Source: Paenilisteria portnoyi (GTDB lineage Bacteria > Bacillota > Bacilli > Lactobacillales > Listeriaceae). Taken from it: DNA of 64,000 nt. How positions within the stretch are numbered: position 1 is the first letter of the stretch; each line of letters begins with the position of its first letter. The notes under the pieces are model-generated. The model had not been told where the DNA came from, did not search any database, and was given only the letters and a program-made list of their open reading frames with translations. Below are positions 21,094 to 30,314 of the stretch, one piece after another. A program made the position numbers and the translations under genes. The stretch is from contig NZ_JAASTT010000020.1 of NCBI RefSeq assembly GCF_014322795.1, positions 1-64,000 on the forward strand. The letters are read 5' to 3'.

Positions 21094-21204
21094 ATGTCTT
21101 TTGCAGAAGCACTCGCGCTCATGATCGGCTTTGGAAGCTTTTTAGTTTCCTTAATCGGTCTAGTAGTCAAGATTGCTAAAGCAGTACAACAAGACAAAGA
21201 ATAG
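21094..21204 (+). CDS. Putative holin-like toxin (Hol-Tox), type I toxin peptide
   Basis: 36 residues: short polar N-terminus, one membrane helix (ALALMIGFGSFLVSLIGLVV) and a charged tail (KIAKAVQQDKE). The pattern ALxLMIxFGxFxxxLIxLVVKI is that of the small Hol-Tox peptides common in Bacillota. AAAGGA lies 6 nt before the ATG. The peptide is expected to insert in the membrane and, when overproduced, to depolarise it. The leader also holds an overlapping out-of-frame reading frame that is probably not translated. A shared terminator and a convergent minus-strand promoter (see the antisense RNA entry) suggest RNA-based control. The gene is too short for ordinary annotation. Confidence 0.75.
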   Translation: MSFAEALALMIGFGSFLVSLIGLVVKIAKAVQQDKE

Positions 21205-21244
21205 CCATCTACCTCAACTTTGACGGGTTGATAGATGGCTATTC
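21199..21244. terminator. Shared bidirectional terminator of the toxin mRNA and antisense RNA
   Basis: GAATAGCCATCTA (21199-21211) and TAGATGGCTATTC (21232-21244) form a perfect 13-bp stem around a 20-nt loop. It overlaps the last codons of the toxin. T-runs are weak on both sides. Confidence 0.6.
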
Positions 21245-21323
21245 TAGCATTTATAAATAAGTCACTGTTCTTGGAAATCTCTACTTGCGAAGAGGGTTGT
21301 GTTACTAGCACGACTCTCTTTTC
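21199..21323 (-). ncRNA. Candidate antisense antitoxin RNA of the Hol-Tox locus
   Basis: A minus-strand promoter, TTGCGT (21358-21353), 17-bp spacer, TATAAT (21335-21330), points toward the toxin gene. The RNA would start near 21323, begin with a hairpin (AGAGAGTCGTG/CACAACCCTCT) and end at the shared terminator. It contains TTTCCAA, complementary to TTGGAAA just upstream of the toxin ribosome binding site. Convergent RNAs sharing a terminator, with short complementarity at the start site, is the arrangement known from Fst/par loci. The existence of the RNA is inferred, not shown. Confidence 0.5.
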
Positions 21324-21329
21324 ATATTC

Positions 21330-21358
21330 ATTATAACAAAATTCCTATTCCCACGCAA
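21330..21358 (-). promoter_or_regulatory. Promoter of the candidate antisense RNA
   Basis: TTGCGT - 17 bp - TATAAT on the minus strand. The -10 is perfect; the -35 keeps TTG only. Confidence 0.5.
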
Positions 21359-21415
21359 CATTTCTTCTCCTCCCCTCTTGCTAACCGCCCCCAACTAGGC
21401 TAAAATATAAACATG

Positions 21416-21530
21416 TCGTATATGTCTAGGAATATGGCCCAGACGTTTCTACTTAGCTACCGTAAATGGCTAAACTACGAGCAATAGCATACTCGATTTC
21501 TGCTTTTTAGGCAGGGTCGGTTCTTTTTTG
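21416..21530 (+). promoter_or_regulatory. Guanine-type purine riboswitch controlling pbuG
   Basis: P1 arms TCGTA/TACGA (21416-21480) enclose the conserved purine-riboswitch core: GGAATATGGCCC in P2 and loop, GTTTCTAC, ACCGTAAA and AAACTACG. The base before TACG that pairs with ligand is C, which predicts guanine or hypoxanthine rather than adenine. A terminator-like stem follows (CGATTTCTGC with GCAGGGTCG) and TTCTTTTTT, giving an OFF switch by termination when purine is abundant. The permease start is 56 bp after the U-run. Confidence 0.93.
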
Positions 21531-21585
21531 CGATGGCTCATCTTTGAAAAATGTGCGACAACACAATTCAGGGAGGCTTTTTTTA

Positions 21586-22881
21586 ATGGAAAAATTGTTT
21601 AGACTGCGAGAAAATAAGACAACGATTAAAACAGAAATTTTGGCGGGGTTAACGACGTTTTTGTCAATGGCTTACATATTATTTGTGAATCCGTCCGCGT
21701 TAGCAACAACAGGGATGGACATGAGCGCGGTGTTCGTAGCTACGGCTCTTGCGGCTGTCGTCGGATCGTTACTCATGGGACTTATCGCGAACTATCCAAT
21801 CGGGTTAGCGCCTGGAATCGGTCTTAGTTCCTTTTTTGCGTACACGGTTTGTGCACAGTGGGGCATTCCTTGGGAGACCGCACTATCTGGCGTTTTGGTT
21901 TCAGGTTGTGTATTTATCGTCCTAACTGTTACAGGAATTCGTGAAAAAATTATCAACGCAATTCCAACCGAGTTAAAATTCGCCGTGGGTGCAGGGATTG
22001 GTTTTTTCATCGCCTTTCTCGGTTTGAAAAACGCGGGGATTATCGTGGGGAATAAGGCGACACTCGTGGCACTGGGCGATTTGCATAATAGCGCTGTCCT
22101 GCTCGCCGTTTTTGGTATCGTTATTACCATTATTCTCATGACTTTAAATATAAATGGCGCGATATTCATCGGGATGGCAGCGACTGTCATTGTCGGTATG
22201 ATTTGCCAACTAATCGATGTTCCGACTCAGGTCTTGGCACCGATTCCAGATATTTCACCTACTTTTGGACAAGCGCTCTTTCATCTCGGCGATATTTTCA
22301 CACCACAGATGTTGATCGTCATTTTGACATTCTTCTTCATTGATTTCTTTGATACAGCTGGAACACTGGTGGCTGTTGCGAATCAAGCAGGATTCATGAA
22401 AGATAACAAAATACCGCGTGCTAGTCGTGCTTTGTTCGCCGATTCTTCTGCGACGATTGTTGGTTCAATTCTGGGGACTTCCACAACAACTTCTTATGTG
22501 GAATCGACGGCTGGCGTTGCGGTTGGTGGTAGGACTGGGTTAACTGCGATCGTCATTGCGATTTGTTTCGCATTATCGATGTTCTTCTCCCCACTTCTCG
22601 GCGTTATCACTAGCGCTGTAACGACTCCTGCACTGGTGATTGTCGGGATTTTAATGATTGGTAATGTTGCGCATATTGACTGGTCCAAATTCGAAATCGC
22701 TGTTCCATGTTTTATGGTTATTTTGATGATGGTTCTTAGCTTTTCAATTGCATCAGGGATTGCGTTAGGCTTTATTTTCTATCCAATTACGATGTTCTTC
22801 AAAGGCCGGTACAAAGAAGTCCACCCGATTATGTATCTATTAATGGTCTTATTTATTTGCTATTTCATATTTGTTGTTTAA
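21586..22881 (+). CDS. pbuG: NCS2-family hypoxanthine/guanine permease
   Basis: 431 residues and about 12-14 membrane segments. AzgA/PbuG-type motifs: AGLTTFLSMAYILFVNPSAL, GLAPGIGLSSFFAYTVC, TFFFIDFFDTAGTLVAVANQAG, and GTSTTTSYVESTAGVAVGGRTGLTA. It imports purine bases by proton symport in the cytoplasmic membrane. The guanine riboswitch upstream fixes the substrate class. The ATG at 21586 has GGGAGGC 8 nt before it; a longer reading from 21544 would pass through the riboswitch region and is unlikely. A terminator directly follows, so it is monocistronic. As I recall, lmo0573 is the L. monocytogenes counterpart at the same place. Confidence 0.93.
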   Translation: MEKLFRLRENKTTIKTEILAGLTTFLSMAYILFVNPSALATTGMDMSAVFVATALAAVVGSLLMGLIANYPIGLAPGIGLSSFFAYTVCAQWGIPWETALSGVLVSGCVFIVLTVTGIREKIINAIPTELKFAVGAGIGFFIAFLGLKNAGIIVGNKATLVALGDLHNSAVLLAVFGIVITIILMTLNINGAIFIGMAATVIVGMICQLIDVPTQVLAPIPDISPTFGQALFHLGDIFTPQMLIVILTFFFIDFFDTAGTLVAVANQAGFMKDNKIPRASRALFADSSATIVGSILGTSTTTSYVESTAGVAVGGRTGLTAIVIAICFALSMFFSPLLGVITSAVTTPALVIVGILMIGNVAHIDWSKFEIAVPCFMVILMMVLSFSIASGIALGFIFYPITMFFKGRYKEVHPIMYLLMVLFICYFIFVV

Positions 22882-22914
22882 AAAAGTTGGGCGCCGAGAC
22901 GCCCAACTTTTTTA
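22882..22914. terminator. Bidirectional terminator between pbuG and hisJ
   Basis: AAAAAGTTGGGCG pairs perfectly with CGCCCAACTTTTT around a 6-nt loop. It overlaps the stop codon of hisJ on the minus strand. Confidence 0.9.
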
Positions 22915-23742
22915 ATGGTTTTCATAGTAGTCATAACCGCGTCCAACATCTGCCAAACTATGTGCGTCGGAACCATATACCAATTCAATCCCCAGCTCAC
23001 GCGCCTCGTTCACCACATCAAGCGGTGGATACGTTTCTCCGCAAAACTCCTTGTAAAGTCCCGCCGTGTTCCAATCCAACTGGTATTCCCGCGCCTTGAC
23101 ATCCCTCAGTAAATCCAAAATCTGGCGTCGCGTACCCTTTTTCATTCCAGTCTCTTCATTTACAAAAAAGCGCTGAAACTTCTGGCAAAGTGAAATATGC
23201 CCCAGTCGCGTCGGCTTCGCTGGCCCCAAGTCGGCAAACAGCGATTCCCGAATCAATCCATAATATGCCTTCTGAACCGCCTCAAAACTGCCATAATGCC
23301 TCAAAATTCCCGCCTCAAAATCCTCCGCTGAAAAATCAATAAAGCGCCAACCACCGATACCTGGCATAAAGTGTAGCGACAAAACACCATCATCCATCTG
23401 CGAACCATACTCCCTAAGCAACGCCCGCGTATCCTGCTCAAACCCCGGCAAAAAATCCACTTCCAAACCGACATGAATCCGAATCTGATCTTTATATTTA
23501 CGCTTCATAGCCTGCGCACGCTCAAAATAAGCATCTAATTGATCCCACCGAATTGCTGCTGTCGCAATGTCCTCCATCGAATTCGCAATATCTTCCTCAA
23601 ACGCAGCCGGCATTGGTGGATGCTCCGTTATCGAATAATCCGTGAACCCCAGCCCAATTGCTTTTTCAATCATAGCCTCCACCTTGTCCCCTGAACCGTG
23701 TGGACAAAATTCCGTATGCGTATGCCCATCCCATTTTTTCAT
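22912..23742 (-). CDS. hisJ: Histidinol-phosphatase, PHP family
   Basis: 276 residues. PHP metal-binding motifs: DGHTHTEFCPHGSGD near the N-terminus, ITEHPPMP, HVGLEVDFLPG, and the C-terminal YGSDAHSLADVGRGYD. This is the HisJ/HisK type that dephosphorylates L-histidinol phosphate, the one step not covered by hisZGDBHAFIEC downstream. Start at 23742 (MKKWDGHTH) follows GGAG at about 10 nt; upstream codons would leave the ribosome binding site inside the gene. In L. monocytogenes hisJ sits next to hisZ; here a 2.6-kb secreted-protein gene lies between them. Confidence 0.92.
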   Translation of the reverse strand: MKKWDGHTHTEFCPHGSGDKVEAMIEKAIGLGFTDYSITEHPPMPAAFEEDIANSMEDIATAAIRWDQLDAYFERAQAMKRKYKDQIRIHVGLEVDFLPGFEQDTRALLREYGSQMDDGVLSLHFMPGIGGWRFIDFSAEDFEAGILRHYGSFEAVQKAYYGLIRESLFADLGPAKPTRLGHISLCQKFQRFFVNEETGMKKGTRRQILDLLRDVKAREYQLDWNTAGLYKEFCGETYPPLDVVNEARELGIELVYGSDAHSLADVGRGYDYYENH

Positions 23743-23773
23743 CCTGCATCGCTCCTTTTTTGTCCATTGTATC

Positions 23774-23803
23774 AAAAAAAGCCATGATAGTAACTACCAT
23801 GAC
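23774..23803 (-). terminator. Terminator of the repeat protein gene
   Basis: On the minus strand GTCATGGTAG and CTATCATGGC form a 10-bp stem with a 3-nt loop, followed by TTTTTTT. It sits 11 bp past the stop. Confidence 0.75.
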
Positions 23804-23813
23804 TTGATTTATT

Positions 23814-26375
23814 CTAATTCATTGTAACTGGTATCCGCTTGATCTCTTTAAAATTCGCATCTACCGCTACAATCTCTAATTTATCCGCATTGCTCGTAAT
23901 TTTTTTGATAATCTCTGTACATGTGTAGGTTCCTGTTATTGGGTCCAAATCAGCTTGTTTCGCGACTTCACCATTCACAAAAAGGCGCACATATTTAATA
24001 TCTTTACCGTATGTTCCTGTTAGTGTGAGGCTACCAAATGCATAGTCATCCGCTGTTAACGTAAGATCTAGCACAATCGGCTTCATTACAACTGTTGCGC
24101 GACCAACTTCTACATAAGCATCGTCTACTCCAACAACTTCCACCAAATCGCTATCTTTCAAAATGCTTTTCTTAGCATTCGCAAAAATATAGCTACGATC
24201 TTCGTTTATTGTGGCTTCTTGTACAGCTTTACCGTTGACCCAAAGACGTACTTTACTGATATTCTTACCAATCGTCCCGGTAAGTGGCAACATACCAAAT
24301 TGATATGTGTCCGCTTTTATCCAGTTCTCTAGTGGGGAGCTCGTAACGGTTACTCTCACACGTTTCACTTCCGCGTTTTGTGCGTCAACACCAACGACTT
24401 CCACAAGGTCTTTCTTCGATGTTACAAATTGCGTGATGTTCTTTGCTTGATAAGTTCCATCTGGATTTGTTGTCGCTTGAGCCACTGATACACCATTGAC
24501 CCAAAGAGAAACTTTTGCGATGTCTTTGCCGTAAGTGCCTTCGATGTTCGCCGCGTCCACCTGATATCCATTGGCTGTTAGTGCATAATCTTTGACGATG
24601 GAACCTGTAATTTTCACAGGAACGCGCATTAGTTCGACAAATTTAGAATCAACGGCTACGATTTCGACTTTGTCTGTTGGTGCCTTGACGTAATTCGCTG
24701 CCTTTTCGATCGTGAATGTGCCATCTGTGTTTAATGTGGCTTGTGTTACCGCAACCCCATTGACCCAAAGACGAACACGCGGGATATTTTTGCCGTATGT
24801 TCCTGTTATGGTTGCTTCGCCTAACTTGTAATCATTCGCAGAAAGTGTGATGTCAGCGCCTTTTGTCACATAAATGCTCGCCACATTCGCTTTACCATTT
24901 AGTGGTTTTGTGATGTATACGGTTAGACTCGTGTTAGCTGTTTGTTGTGGTATCGAGACACTATATTCTCCGTTCGCGTCCACCGTACTTGAGCCTAAAA
25001 CAAGGGAACCATTTCGTACGACCACACCTGCATTCGGTTCACCAGTCCCTGTTACTTCTGTTGTGTTTGTTGTCACTGGATTAATCGTGATTGGCGCAAT
25101 GACATTGAATTCACTTTTTGCCTTATCCAAATCTTTCTGGATCCTCGTTCTCGTTGTGTAGTCTATTATCAAATTAACCTGTGCCTGCGCTTTATTCAAG
25201 TCTGTTTGGTTTGTTGTTGGTTTGACATGGTTTGCAGGATTATTATCGATGAACAATTCATCCACCAACTGGCGTGCAAGTTCTTCTGGGGTTGGAACTG
25301 CTGTTACCCACAAGTCCGCGATTAAGTAGGATACGTTCTCTACTTGTGCCCAAATCGCAACCGTATCGCCAACTGCTAATGTGCTCGGCGATACAACATT
25401 TTTCGTATTTCCGCTTACCGTACTTGTTGTTGTCATCGCGTTATTATTTAATGTAAACTTGTAGGCATATTTCGCCTGTTCCGTATTATCTAACGCAAAA
25501 GTTGCCGCTTGATGATCGTCACTTAATGTGATTCCTTGGAACGCATCGCGCGCTCCAACTAGCGTTTCGGCTTTATTCAAGTAGCCCTGTAGCGTATCTT
25601 TTTCTGGAGATGCTTGTAGAATAGCTACTTTCATTTGCGCCTCCGTTACACTTGCTTTGCTGGCCGTTGTTGCTACCATTTTAGTCGGATTGCTATCCAC
25701 AAACAAGCCTAAAACTGCCGCTTCTGCTTCTTCATACGGTATTCCGATGACATCCTGCGTTAAATCCGCAGCCATGAAACGTTGTCCTTTCGAATTCAGT
25801 AAATTCACGTAAATTTTGACTTTCATGCCTTTTTCTAAAGTCACCGCCCCCATATCGATCCATGAGCCGTCTTCATCGTACCGATTCACACGATTTAGCG
25901 CTACCTTGTATGTATTGTCTGCTGATGCCATGCCTGTTGTCATCGCGATTCTCGTGCCAGTCGCATTATAAACCTCTGCGATGAAAACCGTCTGTGATTC
26001 GAGTCTTCCAGTGATTCCCGTTGCTCCTTTTAAAGCGCTATCGATGGTTAAAGTGGATTGGATTTTCGTGGTTAGTTGGCTGATCGCCTTATCCAGAATC
26101 AATCGTAACTCGGCTTGCTGGATTGGATCTTCTAAACGGGCCACATCTGCAATCGCATCGTTGACTGGCGTTTGATCTAGTCCCGCTCTGATATCATTTT
26201 TTGGGTCTTTCCCTACAAACAATGCGTTGACTTCCGCTTTCACATTTCCGTAGATTGAGCCTTGTACTGCTTGGTTCGCCGCTTGTGCCCCAACTGGTGC
26301 CGTCGCGATAACCGATCCTGCAAAAACATTCGTTGCTAAAAAAAGTAATGCTGTTTTCTTCATTATTTCATTCAT
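23814..26375 (-). CDS. Large secreted protein with Cry1Ac-DVI-type helical repeats and four Ig-like repeats
   Basis: 853 residues. Signal peptide about 1-32 (AQA-AN). Three helical units of the toxin Cry1Ac domain D-VI-related type (PF18449-like) are visible near 43-100, 215-275 and 365-420, with the (A)LFV(G/D)(K/S)(D/N)P...LDKA pattern and LF(I/V)D(N/S)NP. Between them are carbohydrate-binding-like beta regions (ESQTVFIAEVYNATG). A Big-type domain (about 425-510) and four repeats of about 83 residues (about 512-853) with YGK(N/D)I..VRLWVNG end the protein, as in the M60 protease. No LPXTG, catalytic domain or membrane anchor is seen. Probably a secreted or wall-associated binding protein. 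Monocistronic; terminator just downstream. Confidence 0.8.
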   Translation of the reverse strand: MNEIMKKTALLFLATNVFAGSVIATAPVGAQAANQAVQGSIYGNVKAEVNALFVGKDPKNDIRAGLDQTPVNDAIADVARLEDPIQQAELRLILDKAISQLTTKIQSTLTIDSALKGATGITGRLESQTVFIAEVYNATGTRIAMTTGMASADNTYKVALNRVNRYDEDGSWIDMGAVTLEKGMKVKIYVNLLNSKGQRFMAADLTQDVIGIPYEEAEAAVLGLFVDSNPTKMVATTASKASVTEAQMKVAILQASPEKDTLQGYLNKAETLVGARDAFQGITLSDDHQAATFALDNTEQAKYAYKFTLNNNAMTTTSTVSGNTKNVVSPSTLAVGDTVAIWAQVENVSYLIADLWVTAVPTPEELARQLVDELFIDNNPANHVKPTTNQTDLNKAQAQVNLIIDYTTRTRIQKDLDKAKSEFNVIAPITINPVTTNTTEVTGTGEPNAGVVVRNGSLVLGSSTVDANGEYSVSIPQQTANTSLTVYITKPLNGKANVASIYVTKGADITLSANDYKLGEATITGTYGKNIPRVRLWVNGVAVTQATLNTDGTFTIEKAANYVKAPTDKVEIVAVDSKFVELMRVPVKITGSIVKDYALTANGYQVDAANIEGTYGKDIAKVSLWVNGVSVAQATTNPDGTYQAKNITQFVTSKKDLVEVVGVDAQNAEVKRVRVTVTSSPLENWIKADTYQFGMLPLTGTIGKNISKVRLWVNGKAVQEATINEDRSYIFANAKKSILKDSDLVEVVGVDDAYVEVGRATVVMKPIVLDLTLTADDYAFGSLTLTGTYGKDIKYVRLFVNGEVAKQADLDPITGTYTCTEIIKKITSNADKLEIVAVDANFKEIKRIPVTMN

Positions 26376-26571
26376 TCTTTTCGCCCCTTTGTGATTTATT
26401 TGTTCATAGTTCTACTTCAATCCTAGCAGTGTCCGCCTCGAAAAAAATACAATATTTCCGCTTTTTGATGAAAATTCCTGACAATTTAGACATATTTAGA
26501 CGATTCAGCTCACTTATTTCTAGAATATTCTATGAACTTATTGGTATACTAGATATATTCTTCCTTTTATA

Positions 26572-26600
26572 TTTACAAAAACGCTTTAGTCTGCTAATAT
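26572..26600 (+). promoter_or_regulatory. Promoter of the his operon
   Basis: TTTACA (26572-26577), 17-bp spacer, TAATAT (26595-26600). The start codon of hisZ is about 35 bp beyond the expected transcription start, so there is no room for a T-box leader, and no T-box motif was found. Confidence 0.6.
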
Positions 26601-26640
26601 GGTAATACAATAAAGTTAACGTGAAAAGGAGCTCAGAAAT

Positions 26641-27813
26641 ATGAAATGGAATCGAAATTTACCTACTGGAACCAGAGATAAACTTTTTAAAGAAGCGGCG
26701 TCGGCTTATGATATGGAGCATCTGGTGAATCGGTCGTTTCATGCGCGCGGGTATCAGAGAATTGAAACGCCTGTCATCGAATTTGATGATGTTTTCTCGG
26801 CGATTAATGATGTAAATCTGTACCGTTTTTTCGATAAAAAGGGGCGTTTGACGGTTTTGCGGCCAGATATGACGTCGCCGATTGGTCGGGTGATTAGTAC
26901 GACAGGTGTGACGCCGCCGCTCAAGCTTTCGTATAGCGGTAAGGTGTTTCGAGCGAATGAGGAATTGGCTGGGGAACGCAATGAAATGACGCAGGCTGGG
27001 ATTGAAATTATCGGGTTTGCTTCTATTAAAGCGGAGATTGAGTGCATTACGAGTGCGATTGTGGTTTTGAAGCAGCTGGGGATTAGTGATTTTCAAATTG
27101 AGATTGGACACGCGGCGATTTATCAGGCGGTGATTCAGACGCTGGATTTGCAAGGTAGCGACGAGGAAGCTTTTCGCCAAGTGTTGCAGAATAAGAGTTT
27201 GTTTGGGATTCGGGCGTTTGTGGCTAGCCACCCGAGCGTGATGGATGATTTTATTTTGGCATTGCCGCGCTTGTTTGGTTCGGTGGACACGATTCGGGAG
27301 GCTCGGGCGTTGACGGACAATGTCGTTATTTTGGAGGCATTGGCGCAGATGGAGACGATTATTGAGGTCGTGGATGTGCCGGAGCATTTGTCGGTGGATA
27401 TTGGCTTGGTGCAGGAGCTTCATTATTATACGGGCGCGATTTTCCGTGGTTATGCGGATATGTCGGCGGTTCATTTCTTGAGCGGCGGTCGTTATGATTC
27501 GCTTTTCGCCGAGTTTGGGGAGGATAATTGGCCTGCGGTTGGGCTAGCGCTGAATCTGGATGAGATTGTGTCACTGAAACGGCGGTCGTTGAAAGAGGAC
27601 GAGCCGGACGCGAAAACGTTTATTCATTATTCGCTTGCGACGACGCATCTGGCGGAAGAAATTCTGGCTAAGACGCCGAACAGTTCGCTTAGCTTTTTTG
27701 ATCAATTGTCGGAGAGCGTTGCCTTTGCGAAGAGATGGCAATTTAGTCGAATCATTGATGTGAGCGATCATACGGTACGCGAGATTGATCCAGAAAAGGA
27801 GGTTTTGACGTGA
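26641..27813 (+). CDS. hisZ: HisZ, ATP phosphoribosyltransferase regulatory subunit
   Basis: 390 residues of histidyl-tRNA-synthetase-like sequence: [15 protein letters not shown] (motif 1 region), [14 protein letters not shown] (motif 2 region), [22 protein letters not shown], and [12 protein letters not shown] with [15 protein letters not shown]. It lacks the anticodon-binding domain, as HisZ does, and pairs with the short HisG downstream to form the allosteric ATP-PRT. First gene of the operon; AAAGGAG lies 9 nt before the ATG, and it overlaps hisG by 4 nt. Codon use is rich in G-ending codons, unlike hisF-hisC. Confidence 0.95.
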   Translation: MKWNRNLPTGTRDKLFKEAASAYDMEHLVNRSFHARGYQRIETPVIEFDDVFSAINDVNLYRFFDKKGRLTVLRPDMTSPIGRVISTTGVTPPLKLSYSGKVFRANEELAGERNEMTQAGIEIIGFASIKAEIECITSAIVVLKQLGISDFQIEIGHAAIYQAVIQTLDLQGSDEEAFRQVLQNKSLFGIRAFVASHPSVMDDFILALPRLFGSVDTIREARALTDNVVILEALAQMETIIEVVDVPEHLSVDIGLVQELHYYTGAIFRGYADMSAVHFLSGGRYDSLFAEFGEDNWPAVGLALNLDEIVSLKRRSLKEDEPDAKTFIHYSLATTHLAEEILAKTPNSSLSFFDQLSESVAFAKRWQFSRIIDVSDHTVREIDPEKEVLT

Positions 27814-28448
27814 AATCACTGCAAATTGCCTTGACGAAAGGTCGCTTGGAGAAGTCTGCGGTTGCGCTTTTGGAACGGGCGGGAGTGGATTGCGCGATGC
27901 TACATGAGAAGAGTCGGAAGCTTATTTTTAAAAGTGAGGACGCGCCGTATTCGTTTATTTTGGCGAAAGCGCCGGATGTGACGACGTATGTGAAGCATGG
28001 CGTTGCGGATATTGGGATTGTTGGGAAGGACGTGTTGATGGAGCAGGACAAAGAGCATTATGAGATGCTGGATTTGAAAATTGGGCAGTGTCAGTTCTGT
28101 TTGGCATCGACGCCGAGCTACGATCCTAGTGATTATAGGCGCAAAATTATCGCGACGAAATATCCGACGGTGGCGACGAAATATTTTCGCGAACGTGGTG
28201 AGGATGTCGAGATTATCAAGATTGAGGGCTCTGTTGAGATGGCGCCTATTTTGGGACTTGCCGATGCGATTATTGATATTGTAGAAACTGGTTCGACACT
28301 GCGTGAGAATGGCTTGGTTATTTTTGATACGATGTACGATATTTCGGCGCGGCTCATCGTGAATAAGGCGTCGCTGAAACGGAATAAGGCGCAAATTTTT
28401 GAGTTGATTGATTTGTTGGAGAGAACGCTTGAGGAGGACGCGAAATGA
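27810..28448 (+). CDS. hisG: HisG, short-form ATP phosphoribosyltransferase
   Basis: 212 residues, the length of the short HisG that lacks the regulatory C-terminal domain and needs HisZ. Motifs: [45 protein letters not shown] and the PRPP loop segment [35 protein letters not shown]. It condenses ATP with PRPP in the first committed step. ATGA-type overlaps link it to hisZ and hisD. Confidence 0.97.
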   Translation: MKSLQIALTKGRLEKSAVALLERAGVDCAMLHEKSRKLIFKSEDAPYSFILAKAPDVTTYVKHGVADIGIVGKDVLMEQDKEHYEMLDLKIGQCQFCLASTPSYDPSDYRRKIIATKYPTVATKYFRERGEDVEIIKIEGSVEMAPILGLADAIIDIVETGSTLRENGLVIFDTMYDISARLIVNKASLKRNKAQIFELIDLLERTLEEDAK

Positions 28449-29743
28449 GGTTTATTTCTGGAGATAAAAAGGCGATATTGGAGCAATTACATAGCGCGAC
28501 GAGTACGGATACGCAAGTCGAGACCGAGGCGGCTGTCAAAGCGATTATTGCGGATGTGAAAGCGAATGGTGACGCGGCGCTTTTTAGACTGACGGAGCAA
28601 TTTGACGGGGTTCGATTAACGGATTTTCGAGTGGCGCAAAGTTTACTGGATAATGCTTTAGACCATGTGGAATCTGATTTTATCAAGGCGTTGGAACAGG
28701 CAAAGGCGAATATTTTGTCTTACCACCAGAAGCAGAAGCAATCCGGGTTTGTGGACACGGAGAAACACGGCGTGATGCGCGGTCAGCTCGTTCGTCCGCT
28801 TGAAACGGCTGGGATTTATGTTCCTGGTGGCACGGCGGCTTATCCGTCCTCAGTTTTAATGAACATTTTACCAGCTAAAATCGCTGGTGTGCCGCGGATT
28901 ATCATGGTGACACCGCCTGGAAAAGATGGCTTAAATCCGCATATTCTAGCTGCTGCGAAAATTGCGGGCGCGGATGAAGTGTATCAAATCGGTGGCGCGC
29001 AAGCCATTGCTGCTCTCGCGTTTGGGACTGAATCGATTCCAAAAGTGGATAAAATTGTTGGACCGGGTAATATTTTTGTGGCGCTAGCGAAACGGGAAGT
29101 GTTTGGTATCGTGGATATCGATATGATTGCGGGACCTTCGGAGGTTGTCGTGATCGCGGACGCCACGGCGAATCCTCGTTTTGTTGCTGCGGATTTATTG
29201 TCGCAAGCGGAACATGATACGTTGGCGCGCGCGATTCTTATTACGACGAGTGCGGCGTTTGGCCAAGCCGTTGCTTCCGAAGTGGAAAAACAGCTTCAAA
29301 CCCTGCCACGCGAAGAGATTGCTCGGGCTTCGATTGCCAATTTTGGACAGGTAATTGTCGCTGAATCTGTGGAAATCGCGTTCGATATTATGAATGAGAT
29401 TGCGCCGGAGCATCTCGAAATCCAGTTGGAGAACCCGATGGATTATCTGAGTTATGTTAAAAATGCTGGCTCGGTTTTCTTGGGCGCTTATGCCTCCGAA
29501 CCGCTTGGTGACTATTTTGCAGGACCGAATCACGTGTTGCCGACGAGTGGAACGGCGCGATTCTTCTCCCCGCTCGGTGTCGCTGATTTCTGCAAACGTA
29601 CCTCGTTTATTTCTTACACAAAAGACGCGCTGGCGAAGGAAAAAGATGCGATTGTACTGCTCGCTGAAAAAGAAGGATTGACAGCGCATGCTCGCGCTAT
29701 CGAAATTCGATTTGAGGAGGATGACGAAAATGAGAACAGCTAA
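28445..29743 (+). CDS. hisD: HisD, histidinol dehydrogenase
   Basis: 432 residues. Motifs: [67 protein letters not shown] and [22 protein letters not shown], including the zinc-binding Gln/His and catalytic Glu-His pair (APEHLE). It oxidises L-histidinol to L-histidine in the last two steps. Overlaps hisG by 4 nt and runs 14 nt into hisB. Confidence 0.97.
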   Translation: MRFISGDKKAILEQLHSATSTDTQVETEAAVKAIIADVKANGDAALFRLTEQFDGVRLTDFRVAQSLLDNALDHVESDFIKALEQAKANILSYHQKQKQSGFVDTEKHGVMRGQLVRPLETAGIYVPGGTAAYPSSVLMNILPAKIAGVPRIIMVTPPGKDGLNPHILAAAKIAGADEVYQIGGAQAIAALAFGTESIPKVDKIVGPGNIFVALAKREVFGIVDIDMIAGPSEVVVIADATANPRFVAADLLSQAEHDTLARAILITTSAAFGQAVASEVEKQLQTLPREEIARASIANFGQVIVAESVEIAFDIMNEIAPEHLEIQLENPMDYLSYVKNAGSVFLGAYASEPLGDYFAGPNHVLPTSGTARFFSPLGVADFCKRTSFISYTKDALAKEKDAIVLLAEKEGLTAHARAIEIRFEEDDENENS

Positions 29744-30314
29744 AATAGAACGGAAAACCGCGGAAACATCGATTAAAATGGAGGTTTATTTGGATCAGCC
29801 GGAGAAATGTGAGATTAACACTGGGGTTGGTTTTCTTGATCATATGTTGACTTTATTTGCACGGCACAGTCGGATTGGGTTTGTTTGTGAGGCAATTGGG
29901 GATTTGGACGTTGATTCGCACCACACCGCGGAAGATGTCGGGATTGTGCTGGGGCAATGTTTGAAGGAAGCGCTCGGCGATAAAGCTGGGATTAATCGTT
30001 ATGGTTCGGAGTACGTGCCGATGGATGAGTCACTTGGCTTTGTGGCGCTTGATCTCAGCGGGCGTTCGTATCTCGTTTTTGATGCTTCTTTCGATAATCC
30101 GAAACTTGGTGATTTCGATACGGAATTGGTGGAGGAATTTTTCCAAGCGGTGGCGTTTAATGCTGCCATGAACCTGCATTGTCGCGTGCTTTACGGCAAA
30201 AATACGCATCACAAAATTGAGGCGCTGTTTAAAGCGTTTGGCCGGGCTTTGCGTCAAGCGATTACGGTGAATCCGGATATCAAAGGGGTCAACTCAACGA
30301 AAGGTGTGCTGTAA
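29730..30314 (+). CDS. hisB: HisB, imidazoleglycerol-phosphate dehydratase
   Basis: 194 residues from the ATG at 29730, the standard size; an upstream in-frame start would add 14 unrelated residues. GAGGAGG precedes the ATG by 9 nt. The two metal-binding motifs are present: [12 protein letters not shown] and [27 protein letters not shown] is also conserved. It lacks the phosphatase half found in enterobacterial HisB, consistent with a separate hisJ. Confidence 0.96.
   Translation: MRTAKIERKTAETSIKMEVYLDQPEKCEINTGVGFLDHMLTLFARHSRIGFVCEAIGDLDVDSHHTAEDVGIVLGQCLKEALGDKAGINRYGSEYVPMDESLGFVALDLSGRSYLVFDASFDNPKLGDFDTELVEEFFQAVAFNAAMNLHCRVLYGKNTHHKIEALFKAFGRALRQAITVNPDIKGVNSTKGVL

Noticed and set aside
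20943-21179. 78-codon frame overlapping the Hol-Tox leader and gene
   Set aside because: Different frame from the toxin, no ribosome binding site at a plausible start and no family features.
21094-21204. Prophage holin
   Set aside because: No endolysin or phage genes nearby; size and pattern fit the Hol-Tox peptides instead.
26376-26640. Possible T-box leader for the his operon
   Set aside because: The promoter lies only about 40 bp before hisZ and no T-box sequence or specifier loop is seen.
26659-27474. 271-codon open frame on the minus strand across hisZ
   Set aside because: It is the shadow of hisZ, has low-complexity Arg/His/Asn-rich translation and no ribosome binding site.
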